A stretch of DNA of 64,000 nucleotides, taken from NCBI GenBank assembly GCA_963805715.1, contig CAWDVK010000001.1:124001-188000 (forward strand), in the 5' to 3' direction. This DNA comes from CAWDVK01 sp963805715. GTDB taxonomy: Bacteria; Actinomycetota; Actinomycetes; Streptosporangiales; Streptosporangiaceae. The notes below the pieces were generated by a model. That model saw nothing but the letters and a program-made list of their open reading frames with translations. It did no database searches and was not told where the DNA came from. The translations under genes and the position numbers were made by a program. Positions 8,338-18,868 of this stretch are shown piece after piece; the stretch's first letter is position 1, and every line of letters begins with the position of its first letter.

Positions 8338-8928
8338 TCAGTAGCGCGGATCGCCCGGGGCCTGGTAACCGGGGTCACGCTGAGCCTGGTACCGCGGATC
8401 GGCGTACCGAGGATCGACCGGGGGCTGGTCGTACCGCGGATTCTGCTGGTAACCGGCCGGGGCAGCAGGAGGCCGCATCGCTCGCGCCGCCACCCCGTTG
8501 AGCAGCGAGCCGATCGCAATGCCGACGATGAGGCTGACAATCGCGGTGGCCGCCTTAGCGGAGAGCGGCGCGGTCGTACTGAACGGGAAGATAACGACGA
8601 GCACTGTGGCCAGGCCGATGATCCAGGAGAAGAAGGTCATCGGCCGCGGGACGCTCAGCAGCAGCAGGTGGGCCACCCCCGTGGCGACCAGCGCCGCTGC
8701 CGCGGCTAGCAGCACAACCGCGGTGGTGTGTGCGTCACCGTAGGTGCCGTCGCGCTGCGGGGCCAGGACCGGGATCTTGAACAGCCAGCGGCAGACCAGC
8801 ACGCCGACCAGCGCAATCAGGGCGGCTACCACGGCCGTGGCGAGACCACCCGACCAGAGCTTCCCGGCATCCACCCTCGGGCGAGCCGACCGGTACTGGC
8901 GTCCTGCGGGCGGGAGCGGCTCTGTCAT
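8338..8928 (-). CDS. Four-helix membrane protein with Pro/Tyr-rich tail (DUF6069-like)
   Basis: About 196 residues. Four hydrophobic segments occupy roughly residues 25-150 (for example ATAVVAALIALVGVLVCRWL and SWIIGLATVLVVIFPF). The cytoplasmic tail is rich in Pro, Tyr and Gln and contains repeats of the type DPRYADPRY and DPGYQAPGDPRY. Topology resembles DUF6069 proteins of unknown function. The ATG at 8928 is preferred over a GTG at 8949. The coding DNA of the tail is a degenerate tandem repeat (about 8338-8445), one of several repeats at gene 3' ends in this window. Confidence 0.6.
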   Translation of the reverse strand: MTEPLPPAGRQYRSARPRVDAGKLWSGGLATAVVAALIALVGVLVCRWLFKIPVLAPQRDGTYGDAHTTAVVLLAAAAALVATGVAHLLLLSVPRPMTFFSWIIGLATVLVVIFPFSTTAPLSAKAATAIVSLIVGIAIGSLLNGVAARAMRPPAAPAGYQQNPRYDQPPVDPRYADPRYQAQRDPGYQAPGDPRY

Positions 8929-9043
8929 GGGCTTACCTGCCTTGGTCACGACGGCAGTATCCGTCTGCTGTGATTGTAGCTCTCCTAACCTGGATCAACG
9001 TGGCCAAACACTGCGTGCTACCGCGAGCCGCTGACCTGGACTG

Positions 9044-10726
9044 TTAGCTCCGGGGCAGCGGGCCCGAGCCGCCCGTATCCTGCGGCCCCTGCGGACCCCG
9101 CGGCGTCGCGGGACCCGTGCGCGGCCGCCTGGCCGCGGGCAGCAGCTCGAGGCCGGCGGGCAGCCCGTGCAGCTGCCATCCGCCGGCGCTGATCTCGATG
9201 CTCAGCGGCGCCCCGGCCACGTTCAGCCGGTCGACGCGCAGCGGCAGTAGCTGATCGGGTACCGCCGGATCGCACCAGACGCGGCCGGACGGCACCCCGG
9301 GGTCCAGCCGCAGCAGGGTGCGGAGCAGGTAGAGCGGGGCGGCCGCGGCCCAGGCCTGCGGGATGCAGGCGGTGGGGTAGCGGACCGGGGCGCCGAACTC
9401 GCGGCGATCGAAGCCGCAGAACAGCTCCGGAAGTCGGCTGCCGAGCTGGGCTGCCGCCTCGATCTGGGCCAGTGCGACGCGCTGCGCCTGGCCGGTGAAC
9501 CCGTACCGCATCAGGCCGGCCATCACGATCGCGTTGTCGTGCGGCCATACCGATCCGTTGTGGTAGCTCACCGGGTTGTACCGCGCCATGCTGGTCGCGA
9601 GGGTGCGGACCCCGAAGCCGGTGAACATCTGCGGGCTGAGCAGCTGCTGAGCGACCGAGGCGGCCTTGTCCTGATCGACGATGCCAGTCCAGAGGCAGTG
9701 CCCCATGTTCGAGGCCAGCGCGTCGACTGGCCGCTTGTCCCGGTCGAGCGCGAGCGCGTAGTACCCGCGCTCGGGCAGCCAGAAGGCCGCGTTGAAGCGC
9801 TGCCGGAGCGCGGCAGCCTGGTGGGCCCAGTGCTCGGCGGCCGGGTGGTCGCCCGCCTCGCGGGCGAGATGCGCCCGGGCCAGGTAGGCCGAGTAGGCGT
9901 AGCCCTGGACCTCGGCGAGCGCGATCGGCGGCTCAGCCAGGCCGTCAGCGAAGCTGATCGCGTCAAAGGAGTCCTTCCAGCCCTGGTTCACCAGGCCGCG
10001 GCCGGTGCTGCGCTGATACTCGATGAAGCCGTCCCCGTCCCGGTCGCCGTAGTGCTCGAGCCAGTCCAGCGCCCGGTCCGCATGCGGCAGCAGCGCGTCC
10101 ACGTCCTCCCGGCTCAGGCCCCAGCGGCGCAGCTCGCCCAGCAGCATGACGAACAGCGGGGTCGCGTCGACGCTGCCGTAGTAGCGGTTGCCGCTGCCCA
10201 GCGCCGTCTCATTCGCCAGGCCGGTGCGCAGCTCATGGATGATCCGGCCGGGCTCCTCCTCGGTCCGCGGATCGACGGTGCTGCCCTGCAGCTGGGCCAG
10301 CGTCTGCAGGGTCCCGAGCGCGATGCCCGGATCCAGCGGCAGCAGCATCCAGCTGGTCAGCAGGGAGTCCCGGCCGAACAGGGTCATGAACCACGGCGCG
10401 CCCGCCGCGACCACGACGCGATCAGGATGGCCGGGCGGAATGATCCGCAGCACGCCGAGATCCTCGGCGCTGGTGCTGATCAGCGCGGTCAGACGGCCGT
10501 CCGGCGAGCTGATTACCGGGGAGGTCTGCCGCCACGCGGCCAGCCAGGTGGCCGGCTGGCTCGCCTCGACCGGCTGCCCGGCCCGGTAGCGCGGCGCCAC
10601 GTCCAGCCCGTCGAATGCCGCCGTGACCGAGACGGTCATGGTCACCTCGGCCCGCGGGCCGAGTACTAACGCCCAGGCCAGCTCGTCTGGCCCCGCGGTC
10701 GGCTCGCCGTCGGCGGTCACGGTCAC
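9044..10726 (-). CDS. Glycogen debranching enzyme, catalytic part (frameshifted)
   Basis: This frame carries the (alpha/alpha)6 amylo-alpha-1,6-glucosidase domain of the GDE_C type: GAPWFMTLFGRDSLLTSWML near residue 110, WKDSFDAISF near 245, YHNGSVWPHDNA near 400 and YPTACIPQAWAAAAP near 465. It lacks the N-terminal domain, which is encoded in the next upstream frame (10756-11238). Coding potential extends above the nominal GTG at 10726 (LRLRFSRETESRG), showing the two were one protein. The role would be hydrolysis of alpha-1,6 branches of storage glucan. The break is a small indel near 10745-10765. Confidence 0.8.
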   Translation of the reverse strand: MTVTADGEPTAGPDELAWALVLGPRAEVTMTVSVTAAFDGLDVAPRYRAGQPVEASQPATWLAAWRQTSPVISSPDGRLTALISTSAEDLGVLRIIPPGHPDRVVVAAGAPWFMTLFGRDSLLTSWMLLPLDPGIALGTLQTLAQLQGSTVDPRTEEEPGRIIHELRTGLANETALGSGNRYYGSVDATPLFVMLLGELRRWGLSREDVDALLPHADRALDWLEHYGDRDGDGFIEYQRSTGRGLVNQGWKDSFDAISFADGLAEPPIALAEVQGYAYSAYLARAHLAREAGDHPAAEHWAHQAAALRQRFNAAFWLPERGYYALALDRDKRPVDALASNMGHCLWTGIVDQDKAASVAQQLLSPQMFTGFGVRTLATSMARYNPVSYHNGSVWPHDNAIVMAGLMRYGFTGQAQRVALAQIEAAAQLGSRLPELFCGFDRREFGAPVRYPTACIPQAWAAAAPLYLLRTLLRLDPGVPSGRVWCDPAVPDQLLPLRVDRLNVAGAPLSIEISAGGWQLHGLPAGLELLPAARRPRTGPATPRGPQGPQDTGGSGPLPRS

Positions 10727-10755
10727 GCCGCGGCTTTCCGTTTCGCGGGAGAATC

Positions 10756-11238
10756 TCAGCCGTAAGCTGGGCCGGCCAGCGTGCGCTCGATCCCCTGGCG
10801 GGGGGTGGTGCGGCCTTCCTTGACGTCAAACAGCCCGGCGAAATCGGCGTCGACGCCCAGGGCGAGGGCGAACCGGGCCGGCCCGGTGGCCAGGTTCCGC
10901 ACGGTGATGTCCTCGCGCATCCCGTTGCCGACGTAGCGGCGCCGGACGACCAGCAGCGTGCTGTCGGCCACGCCGGGACCAGGTGACTGCCGGGCGATGA
11001 AGGTGGCCGCGTACGGCGCGGGACTGTGCGTGGCCAGCGGGTCCAGTCGCTGGCCGTCGATCGTCAGCTCGAACCGGCTGAGCAGCCGGGTATCGCGGAA
11101 GAACAGTCCCTGCTCCTGCCCGGGCCGGATGTCGCCGCACTGCTCGCTGATGCAGAACGTCATCCCCTCGACGAGCGTGACCGTGCCCGCCGCGCCGGCC
11201 ACCCGCGTGCGGCCCTCGCCGGTCCAGCCTTCGGTCAC
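10756..11238 (-). CDS. Glycogen debranching enzyme, N-terminal domain (frameshifted)
   Basis: The 160 residues match the N-terminal beta domain found in actinobacterial debranching enzymes (VTLVEGMTFCISEQCGDI, GLFFRDTRLLSRFELTIDG, GMREDITVRNL). The frame ends with LAGPAYG at a TGA near 10756, and the catalytic portion follows in another frame. In family members the two parts form one protein of about 700 residues. As written, the enzyme is not made in full. The start is the ATG or GTG near 11238 before TEGWTGEGRTRVAG. Confidence 0.75.
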   Translation of the reverse strand: MTEGWTGEGRTRVAGAAGTVTLVEGMTFCISEQCGDIRPGQEQGLFFRDTRLLSRFELTIDGQRLDPLATHSPAPYAATFIARQSPGPGVADSTLLVVRRRYVGNGMREDITVRNLATGPARFALALGVDADFAGLFDVKEGRTTPRQGIERTLAGPAYG

Positions 11239-11328
11239 GTTCGTGCTCCCCCTGCCCGCCCGCCGGCCCTGCCCGGCCGCCCTTCCGCGCCGTCCCGGCC
11301 CGGTCCCTCCCGGCCGTGGTGACCGGCG

Positions 11329-12195
11329 CTAGCCGTCGGCTCCCTCCGGCAGCAGCCGGACGTCCGTCGCCATGGCGTCGGCCCGCTCGGTCAGGCTGGT
11401 CTCGGCCGCTGCCCGCAGCGCCGCGCAGCGGGCGCGGGCCCGGCTGCGCCAAGCATGCCAGGCATGCGGCGCGACGGCCAGCAGCACCAGCACCCCCACG
11501 GTCGCCAGCGCGTATCGCGAGACGAGGTCGGCCACCCGCACTCCGGCCGGGCCGAGCAGGTAACCGGCGGTGCCCAGCAGCGCGGCCCAGGCGGCGCAGC
11601 CGATCGCATCCAGGATCATGAACGGGATGAGCGGCAGGCCGACCCAGCCGGCGGCCGCGTAGACGGGCGCCCCCGAGATGGGCAGGAAGGCCGAGAACAG
11701 CACCGCGGGGCCGGCGAACCTGGTGCCGCGGCGCTCCGCGGCCGCCGCCATGGCCGCGGTCCGCGGGCTGTGCGCGCCGAGCTTCGCCACGATGCGGTGC
11801 CCCCAGAGCCGCCCGGCCCACCAGATGACCCAGTCGAACCGCAGCATCCCCGGCAGCGCGGCGCTCACCACGACGGCCAGCTGCAGCTTGGAGTCGATAT
11901 CGGAGAAGGCGCCCGCGGCCACGATCGCCGAGTTCGAGCCCGAGAGCATCTCCAGCAGGACCGGCCGGGTCGCGATCAGCGCCGGGGTCAGCGGGATCAT
12001 GGCCAGGGCGTAGACCGCGCTCACGGCGATGGCCAGGGCGCAGGCCAGGTCGCGTGCGCGCGGCCGCCCGTGCCAGGGGCGCCAGCCAGCTGACCTAGCT
12101 GGTGCGTGCGGCTGCGGGCCCGGTTCCGGCTCTGCCTCGCTGACCCGCGCCGCGCGCTGCCCGCTGGCTGCCTGCGGCGGGTTCAGCGCTGTCAT
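11329..12195 (-). CDS. DedA/VTT-domain-like membrane protein
   Basis: A 288-residue integral membrane protein with a Pro-rich cytoplasmic leader (about 45 residues) and five or six hydrophobic segments. The region with AAMAAAAERRGTRFAGPAVL, then SAFLPISGAPVYAAAGWVGL resembles the SNARE-associated/VTT core of DedA proteins, which act as lipid scramblases or flippases. The last 40 residues are charged. It lies downstream of the debranching gene on the same strand, 90 bp away from its start, but no functional link is evident. Family assignment is moderately sure; the exact substrate is unknown. Confidence 0.6.
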   Translation of the reverse strand: MTALNPPQAASGQRAARVSEAEPEPGPQPHAPARSAGWRPWHGRPRARDLACALAIAVSAVYALAMIPLTPALIATRPVLLEMLSGSNSAIVAAGAFSDIDSKLQLAVVVSAALPGMLRFDWVIWWAGRLWGHRIVAKLGAHSPRTAAMAAAAERRGTRFAGPAVLFSAFLPISGAPVYAAAGWVGLPLIPFMILDAIGCAAWAALLGTAGYLLGPAGVRVADLVSRYALATVGVLVLLAVAPHAWHAWRSRARARCAALRAAAETSLTERADAMATDVRLLPEGADG

Positions 12196-12416
12196 CCGCG
12201 CACCTGTCTGTCCCGGTGGTTCTCACCTCATCATTGCCCGCGGCACCGGGCTGCAAACGGCGCCGGCAGGCGGCATGGCCGCGATCCGCCCACCCGAGAG
12301 TGGCACCAGCGCCTGGGATGCGGTTGAAATGAACCTGTATTTTTCCGCTGCGATCCGGCGGGTGGCAGGAAAGGTGCCGGGCACATCCGGCCTCCCGGGC
12401 CGACCCGGGCCCGCCA

Positions 12417-13037
12417 TCACAGCCGGGGGTCGACGGGCTCGCTTTCCAGGGCCAGCACGCCGAACACGCACTCGTGCACCCGGTGCAGCGGCGCACCGGC
12501 GGCGAACCGCTCCAGGGCCTCGATGCCGAGGCAGAACTCGCGCAGGGCCAGCGAGCGCTTGTGGCCGAGGCTGCGCTGCCGCAGCCGGGCCAGGTTGGGC
12601 TCGGCGGTGTACTCGGGCCCGTAGATGATCCGCAGGTACTCGCGGCCGCGGCACTTGATGCCCGGCTGCGCGATGCCGCGGGAGCCGCGATGGAAGACTG
12701 AGGCCGGCTTGACGACCATTCCCTCGCCGGCCGCGGTCAGCTCCTGCCACCAGCCGATGCCGGCCTGCTCGCTGGCGTCGTCGCCAGGGCTGACGATGAT
12801 CGACCTGGTGGGCCGCAGCGTGCCCGGAGCCTGCTCGCACAGCCGGCGGCCGAGCGATGCTGCGCCGGCTCTTCGAGCCGCTCGGCGCGGCGGTGCAGGC
12901 CCGTCCCATTCCGCAGGAAAATACACGTGCGCGGTGCCGAAGCTCAGCTCAGCCTGGTGATGGCGGCCGGGATTCTTGTGCAGCAGGTACCCGAGGTCGG
13001 TGGCCGGCTGATGCGTGATCGAGATGGTCAGGAGCAT
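12417..13037 (-). CDS. In-frame Hen1-Pnkp chimera (deletion remnant of RNA repair cassette)
   Basis: The first 45 residues (MLLTISITHQPATDLGYLLH, ELSFGTAHVYFPAE) are the N-terminus of bacterial Hen1, the 3'-terminal RNA ribose 2'-O-methyltransferase. From about residue 80 the protein instead matches the C-terminal ligase-like region of polynucleotide kinase-phosphatase Pnkp (GIGWWQELTAAGEGMVVKP, GIKCRGREYLRIIYGPEYT, ending VFGVLALESEPVDPRL). In intact genomes hen1 and pnkp are adjacent on the same strand and encode about 470 and 850 residues. Here a deletion has fused them, removing the methyltransferase domain and the kinase and phosphatase domains. ATG at 13037 has GGAG about 9 nt upstream. 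The reading frame is open throughout, so a 206-residue chimera could be made, but no catalytic unit is complete. Confidence 0.8.
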   Translation of the reverse strand: MLLTISITHQPATDLGYLLHKNPGRHHQAELSFGTAHVYFPAEWDGPAPPRRAARRAGAASLGRRLCEQAPGTLRPTRSIIVSPGDDASEQAGIGWWQELTAAGEGMVVKPASVFHRGSRGIAQPGIKCRGREYLRIIYGPEYTAEPNLARLRQRSLGHKRSLALREFCLGIEALERFAAGAPLHRVHECVFGVLALESEPVDPRL

Positions 13038-13384
13038 CGGGGTGCACTCCAGTTCGCGGCACGACGCGGCCTGCCCGCTTCCGCGCCTGCTGACCGGATA
13101 CCTGGCCCCTGGCGCTGGCGCCGGGGCATCCTTCCGGACGGCCGGCACAGGCTATCAGCGGGCCGCGGCGGCCATCCAGCGAGTTTTCCCGGGCAGAGTC
13201 CTTGGTCGCGGGCACATGGGCCGGACGGCCCTGGCCCCTGGTGCCCGCGCCGTGTGTGCTGCACCAGTGGCCTTTCATGTTCATTGACTCGTCCCGGTCC
13301 GGCGCAGCGCGGAGCGCGGCGCAGCCCGGCTTCCTGCGCGGCCGGGCCAGTCGCTCCCCGCAGCGCACCGCGACCGGCACGCTC
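13038..13384. other. Intergenic region, no gene seen
   Basis: This 347-bp gap separates the minus-strand Hen1-Pnkp chimera from the plus-strand hydrolase. It should hold two divergent promoters. Frames here continue the flanking frames without recognisable protein similarity, and I see no repeat or RNA element. Confidence 0.4.
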
Positions 13385-14177
13385 ATGGCCGGCGGGCGGA
13401 TCCTGCGTGTCAGCGTGCGATCCGGGAGCCAGCGATGGCCGCCGCTCGTGCTGTGCAACGGCATCGGCGCCAGCCTGGAGCTGCTGCAGCCATTCGTCGG
13501 CGCGCTAGCTAGATCCGCAGCGCGAGGTGGTCCGGTTCGACATGCCCGGCATCGGCGGGTCCGCGCCGCCAGTGATCCCCTACCACCTGGCCACGCTGGC
13601 GCCGCTGCTGACCGATCTGCTCGACCAGCTCGGCTATCAGCAGGCGGACGTCCTCGGCATCTCCTGGGGCGGCGGGCTGGCGCAGCATTTCGCCGTCCAG
13701 CGCCCGGCTCGCGTCCGGCGGCTGGTGCTGGTGGCTACCTCGCCCGGCGGCCTGATGGTGCCCGGCCACCCTCGCGCCCTGCTGCGCATGTTCACGCCGG
13801 GCCGGCAGCAGGCCGACGGATACGCGGCCCGCATCGCCGGCGAGCTCTACGGCGGCAGCGTGCGGAACGACCCGGAGGTGGCCCGCGAGCTGCTCAGGGC
13901 CACCACGCGCCTGCTGGCCACCAGGGGCTACAGCTACCAGCTGCTGGCTACCGTCGGCTGGACCAGCCTGCCGCTACTGCCGCTGGTGCGACAGCCCACG
14001 CTGATCCTCTCCGGCGACGACGAGCCCATCATCCCGGTGATCAACGCGCGGATCATGCATCAGCTGATCCCCCGCAGCAAGCTGGTCATCTACCACGGGG
14101 GCCACCTGGACCTGATCACGCAGGCCGGGCGGCTGGCCCCCGTGGTCGAGGCCTTCCTCGCCGCTCCCAGCCGCTAG
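13385..14177 (+). pseudogene. Alpha/beta hydrolase, PHA-depolymerase-like, broken by 4-bp duplication
   Basis: The first part (MAGGRILRVSVRSGSQRW, then LVLCNGIGASLELLQPFVGA) and the second part (VRFDMPGIGGS, the nucleophile elbow GISWGGGLAQHF, GELYGGSVRNDPE, the Asp region LILSGDDEPIIP and the His region YHGGHLDLI) together make one intact alpha/beta hydrolase resembling medium-chain polyhydroxyalkanoate depolymerases. They lie in different frames because CTAG occurs twice in succession at 13505-13512. Deleting one copy restores ALDPQREVVRFD and joins both halves. All triad residues are present, so this looks like a recently inactivated or mis-sequenced gene. The start at 13385 is the ATG nearest the family N-terminus; an upstream ATG at about 13280 is possible. 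Confidence 0.75.
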
Positions 14178-14250
14178 GTCAGGCTGCCGGGGCTGGCCGG
14201 ACGCCAGCGTGGCCGGGACACCGGCCGGCGGTCCGGCCCTGGCCGCCGGG

Positions 14251-14655
14251 TCAGGCGGCCAGGACCTTGGTCTTCTCGCGCTCGAACTCCTCCGGCGTGA
14301 TGACCCCGCGGTCGCGCAGGCTGGCCAGCTTGTCCAGCTGATCCGCGGTGCTGCCGCCCGAAGCCTGCTGCAGATAGCTGCGCATGGCCTGGTCCTGCTG
14401 CTGAGCATGCTGCACCGCCCGCTCGTGCATGGACCCGCCCCGGACGATCAGGTACACGAGCACGCCGATGAGCGGAATGAACAGCACGAAGAGGAACCAG
14501 AGTGCCTTCGCCCAGCCGGACAGGTCGTGACTGCGGAAGATATCCATGAAAACCGTGATCAGGATCCAGATCCAGATCACCCACAGGAAAATCTCGAATA
14601 TCGTCCAGAACGCGTCCAGGAGCGGATACGACGTCGACGATGCAGCCAGAAGCAT
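14251..14655 (-). CDS. PLDc_N and SHOCT domain membrane protein
   Basis: The 134-residue protein starts at ATG 14655 behind AAGGAG at 6 nt. Two membrane helices (about residues 14-38 and 48-70, with the conserved LWFLFVLFIPLIGVLVYLIV) form the phospholipase-D N-terminal type module. A soluble linker is followed by a C-terminal SHOCT motif (LASLRDRGVITPEEFEREKT). Such proteins are common in actinobacteria and their function is unknown; SHOCT segments probably mediate oligomerisation. It is convergent with the hydrolase remnant. Confidence 0.75.
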   Translation of the reverse strand: MLLAASSTSYPLLDAFWTIFEIFLWVIWIWILITVFMDIFRSHDLSGWAKALWFLFVLFIPLIGVLVYLIVRGGSMHERAVQHAQQQDQAMRSYLQQASGGSTADQLDKLASLRDRGVITPEEFEREKTKVLAA

Positions 14656-14849
14656 TCTTTCTCCTTGTCCTCCCGCGCCGGAAGGTGGCGTATTTCCTCA
14701 GCGTGATCAGCATTCCCCGGCAGCTGATTAACAACATCACCCGGAACGGGTGAGAGCGCGCCGCGCAGCAGGCCTCCAGCCCGATCAGCGACCACGGCAG
14801 GCAGAACCCGTAACGCGGGCAATGGGATGCGGAATGGACCGGAAGCGAC

Positions 14850-17018
<2,169 letters not shown>

Positions 17019-17185
17019 CTGCCGGCCATTTCCGCCGGGCGGGCAGGGTCCACCGCAGCACCTTCCTAACCTGCCAGCGGCGCTGCCGGGATCACCTTCG
17101 CCGGGTGATTACCCCGCGCGCGCGGGGCGCTGCCGAGACGCGGACGGCGCTTCCGGCCGCGCCAGCGCATCCTGACCGGGCCGGC

Positions 17186-17270
17186 CAGTCGCGCGCACGC
17201 GGTCCGCGCGACTGGCGCGGCAAACAGAGCGAGGCCCCTCCAGGTGTGGCCTGGAGGGGCCTCGCTCTGT
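17186..17270. terminator. Two adjacent GC-rich hairpins, one a perfect 21-bp stem
   Basis: Positions 17224-17244 and 17250-17270 are perfect reverse complements (21 bp, core GCGAGGCCCCTCCAGG) around a 5-nt loop TGTGG. Just left, GCCAGTCGCGCG (about 17186) and CGCGCGACTGGC form a second 12-bp stem. There is no T tract on either side, but actinobacterial terminators often lack one. The nearest genes, glgX to the left on minus and a membrane gene to the right on plus, both begin facing away from this site, so a terminator role is not obvious; a regulatory or replication-related structure is equally possible. Confidence 0.5.
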
Positions 17271-17316
17271 CGCGACACTACGGCTGCCGATTGCTCGCTG
17301 CCAGACTCCGCAACAG

Positions 17317-17541
17317 TTTTCCACAACCGCCGTGAGCCGACCCGAACAGCCGGTTTCCCGCTCTTCGTGCCTCGGGGGCTTTCCTCGTTCCGGCCCGCGT
17401 CATGCGTGGTGAATGCATTCTTACTGCGTCGCGCTAATACTTCGCAAGGGGTCTTGGTTCACTGTTTCAAGATTCTTTATTCATCCACAGGGCCCGCGCC
17501 GTTATCCTCCGCGCAACGCATTTATCCACTGCTTATCCACA
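17317..17541 (+). promoter_or_regulatory. Cluster of four DnaA-box-like 9-mers
   Basis: In the same orientation lie TTTTCCACA (17317-17325), TCATCCACA (17481-17489), TTATCCACT (17522-17530) and TTATCCACA (17533-17541). The last is identical to the strongest E. coli DnaA box, and the others differ by one or two bases. The surrounding 150 bp is clearly richer in A and T than the window. dnaA and dnaN are not in the window, so this need not be the origin. It could titrate DnaA, regulate the adjacent gene, or be chance in an AT-rich pocket. Confidence 0.4.
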
Positions 17542-17635
17542 GTTCAGCGCACAGGAATCGCGGCACGAAATCGCCGCGCGGGCTGTTGCCGGCCCGGCGG
17601 GGGCAGCCGGGCCGAGGGGGCGTAAGTTACAGGTC

Positions 17636-18124
17636 GTGAGCGACATCTTGCCGCGGGTAAATCGCGTGCTGCGCGATGACCTGGATCAGCGCCAGCGCGC
17701 CGCGCTGGCCAGCTGGCTGGCCTTTACGACCACCTTCGCCGCCGTGCGCGGCATTACCTACAGCATCAGGGCCGGGCGCGGTCCGTTCCGCAACCTGAGC
17801 GCGGGCGGCGAGCATCTGCACCACTACATGTGGGGCATCGGCATGCTCAGCGGTGTCGGCGCGATCGCCGTTCGCGGCAGCGAGCAGCAGCGCAGGCATC
17901 CCGCGGTGGCTATCTGCTACGGCAGCGGCCTCGCGTTGATTGTCGACGAGTTCGCGCTGCTCTTGGACCTGCAGGACGTTTACTGGGCCAGGCAGGGGCG
18001 GATCTCGGTGGACCTGGCCGTCGGCGGGATCGCCCTGGCCGGCTCCTATTTCGCGGCCCTGCCCGCGCTGCACGCTCTTCGCCGTGATGAGCAGCGCCGG
18101 CGGAGCAGGCGGGACGGGGAGTAG
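17636..18124 (+). CDS. Conserved actinobacterial integral membrane protein, unknown function
   Basis: The 162-residue protein has an N-terminal soluble helix, then hydrophobic stretches near residues 22-40, 62-78, 88-105 and 118-140. A short His-rich element (GGEHLHHYMWGIGM) lies at the edge of the second segment and is the most distinctive feature. I do not recognise a named family. The GTG at 17636 follows a weak ribosome site. The last codons and the TAG stop lie in a 15-bp tandem repeat. Confidence 0.6.
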   Translation: MSDILPRVNRVLRDDLDQRQRAALASWLAFTTTFAAVRGITYSIRAGRGPFRNLSAGGEHLHHYMWGIGMLSGVGAIAVRGSEQQRRHPAVAICYGSGLALIVDEFALLLDLQDVYWARQGRISVDLAVGGIALAGSYFAALPALHALRRDEQRRRSRRDGE

Positions 18125-18153
18125 CGGGACGGGGAGTAGCGGGACGGGGAGTA
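18109..18153. repeat. 15-bp tandem repeat, three copies, spanning a stop codon
   Basis: The unit GCGGGACGGGGAGTA occurs at 18109-18123, 18124-18138 and 18139-18153 without mismatch. It contains the stop of the membrane gene ending at 18124. Because the unit is a multiple of three, each copy would again supply an in-frame stop. Confidence 0.85.
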
Positions 18154-18190
18154 GCAGGCCCGGCGGCCGCCGCGCGGCCCGGCCGGAACG

Positions 18191-18868
18191 TCAGGGCAGT
18201 TTCCAGTCCATGGCCTGGCCGCCCTGCTGCTCCAGCAGCTTGCTGGCCCGGCTGAACGGCCGTGAGCCGAAGAAGCCGCGATCGGCTGACATCGGGCTGG
18301 GATGGGCGGACTCGATGACCGGGATGCCGGCCAGCAGCGGGGCAAGGTCGCGCGCGTCCCGCCCCCACAAGATCGCGACCAGCGGCCCGCCGCGAGCCGC
18401 CAGCGCCCGGATGGCGACCTCGGTGATCTCCTCCCAGCCCTTCCCCCGATGCGAGGCCGGGCTGCCAGGCTGCACGGTGAGCACCCTGTTGAGCAGCATG
18501 ACGCCCCGGTCCGCCCAGGGGGTCAGGTCGCCGGTGGCAGGGCGGGGATAGCCGAGGTCATCGGAGTACTCGCGGAAGATGTTCACCAGGCTGCCGGGCA
18601 GCCGCCGCACTTCAGGAGCGACGGAAAAGCTCAGGCCAACCGGGTGACCGGGAGTGGGGTAGGGATCTTGCCCCACGATCAGCATCCGGACATCACCCAT
18701 CGGCTGCTGGAACGCTCGCAGCACCCGGTCGCCGGCCGGGAGGTAGCTGCGGCCCGCGGCGATCTCGGCGCGCAGGAAGGCGCCCATGTCCGCGATCTGG
18801 CCGGCGACCGGCGCTAGTGCCCCGGCCCAGTCCGGGGCCATGATTTCCGGCAACGGGCGTGCGGCCAT
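18191..18868 (-). CDS. ung: Uracil-DNA glycosylase (family 1)
   Basis: About 225 residues. The water-activating motif GQDPYPTPGHPVGLSF lies near residue 68, the uracil-recognition LLNRVLTVQPG near 125, and the DNA-intercalation loop ESAHPSPMSADRGFFGS near 185. All catalytic residues (Asp in GQDPY, His in HPSP) are present. The enzyme removes uracil from DNA at the start of base-excision repair. ATG at 18868 is preferred to the TTG nine bases upstream. It stands alone, with a secreted-protein gene divergent from it. Confidence 0.92.
   Translation of the reverse strand: MAARPLPEIMAPDWAGALAPVAGQIADMGAFLRAEIAAGRSYLPAGDRVLRAFQQPMGDVRMLIVGQDPYPTPGHPVGLSFSVAPEVRRLPGSLVNIFREYSDDLGYPRPATGDLTPWADRGVMLLNRVLTVQPGSPASHRGKGWEEITEVAIRALAARGGPLVAILWGRDARDLAPLLAGIPVIESAHPSPMSADRGFFGSRPFSRASKLLEQQGGQAMDWKLP

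Noticed and set aside
9539..10669. 376-residue plus-strand ORF opposite the debranching gene
   Set aside because: It is the antisense shadow of GDE catalytic motifs, common in high-GC DNA.
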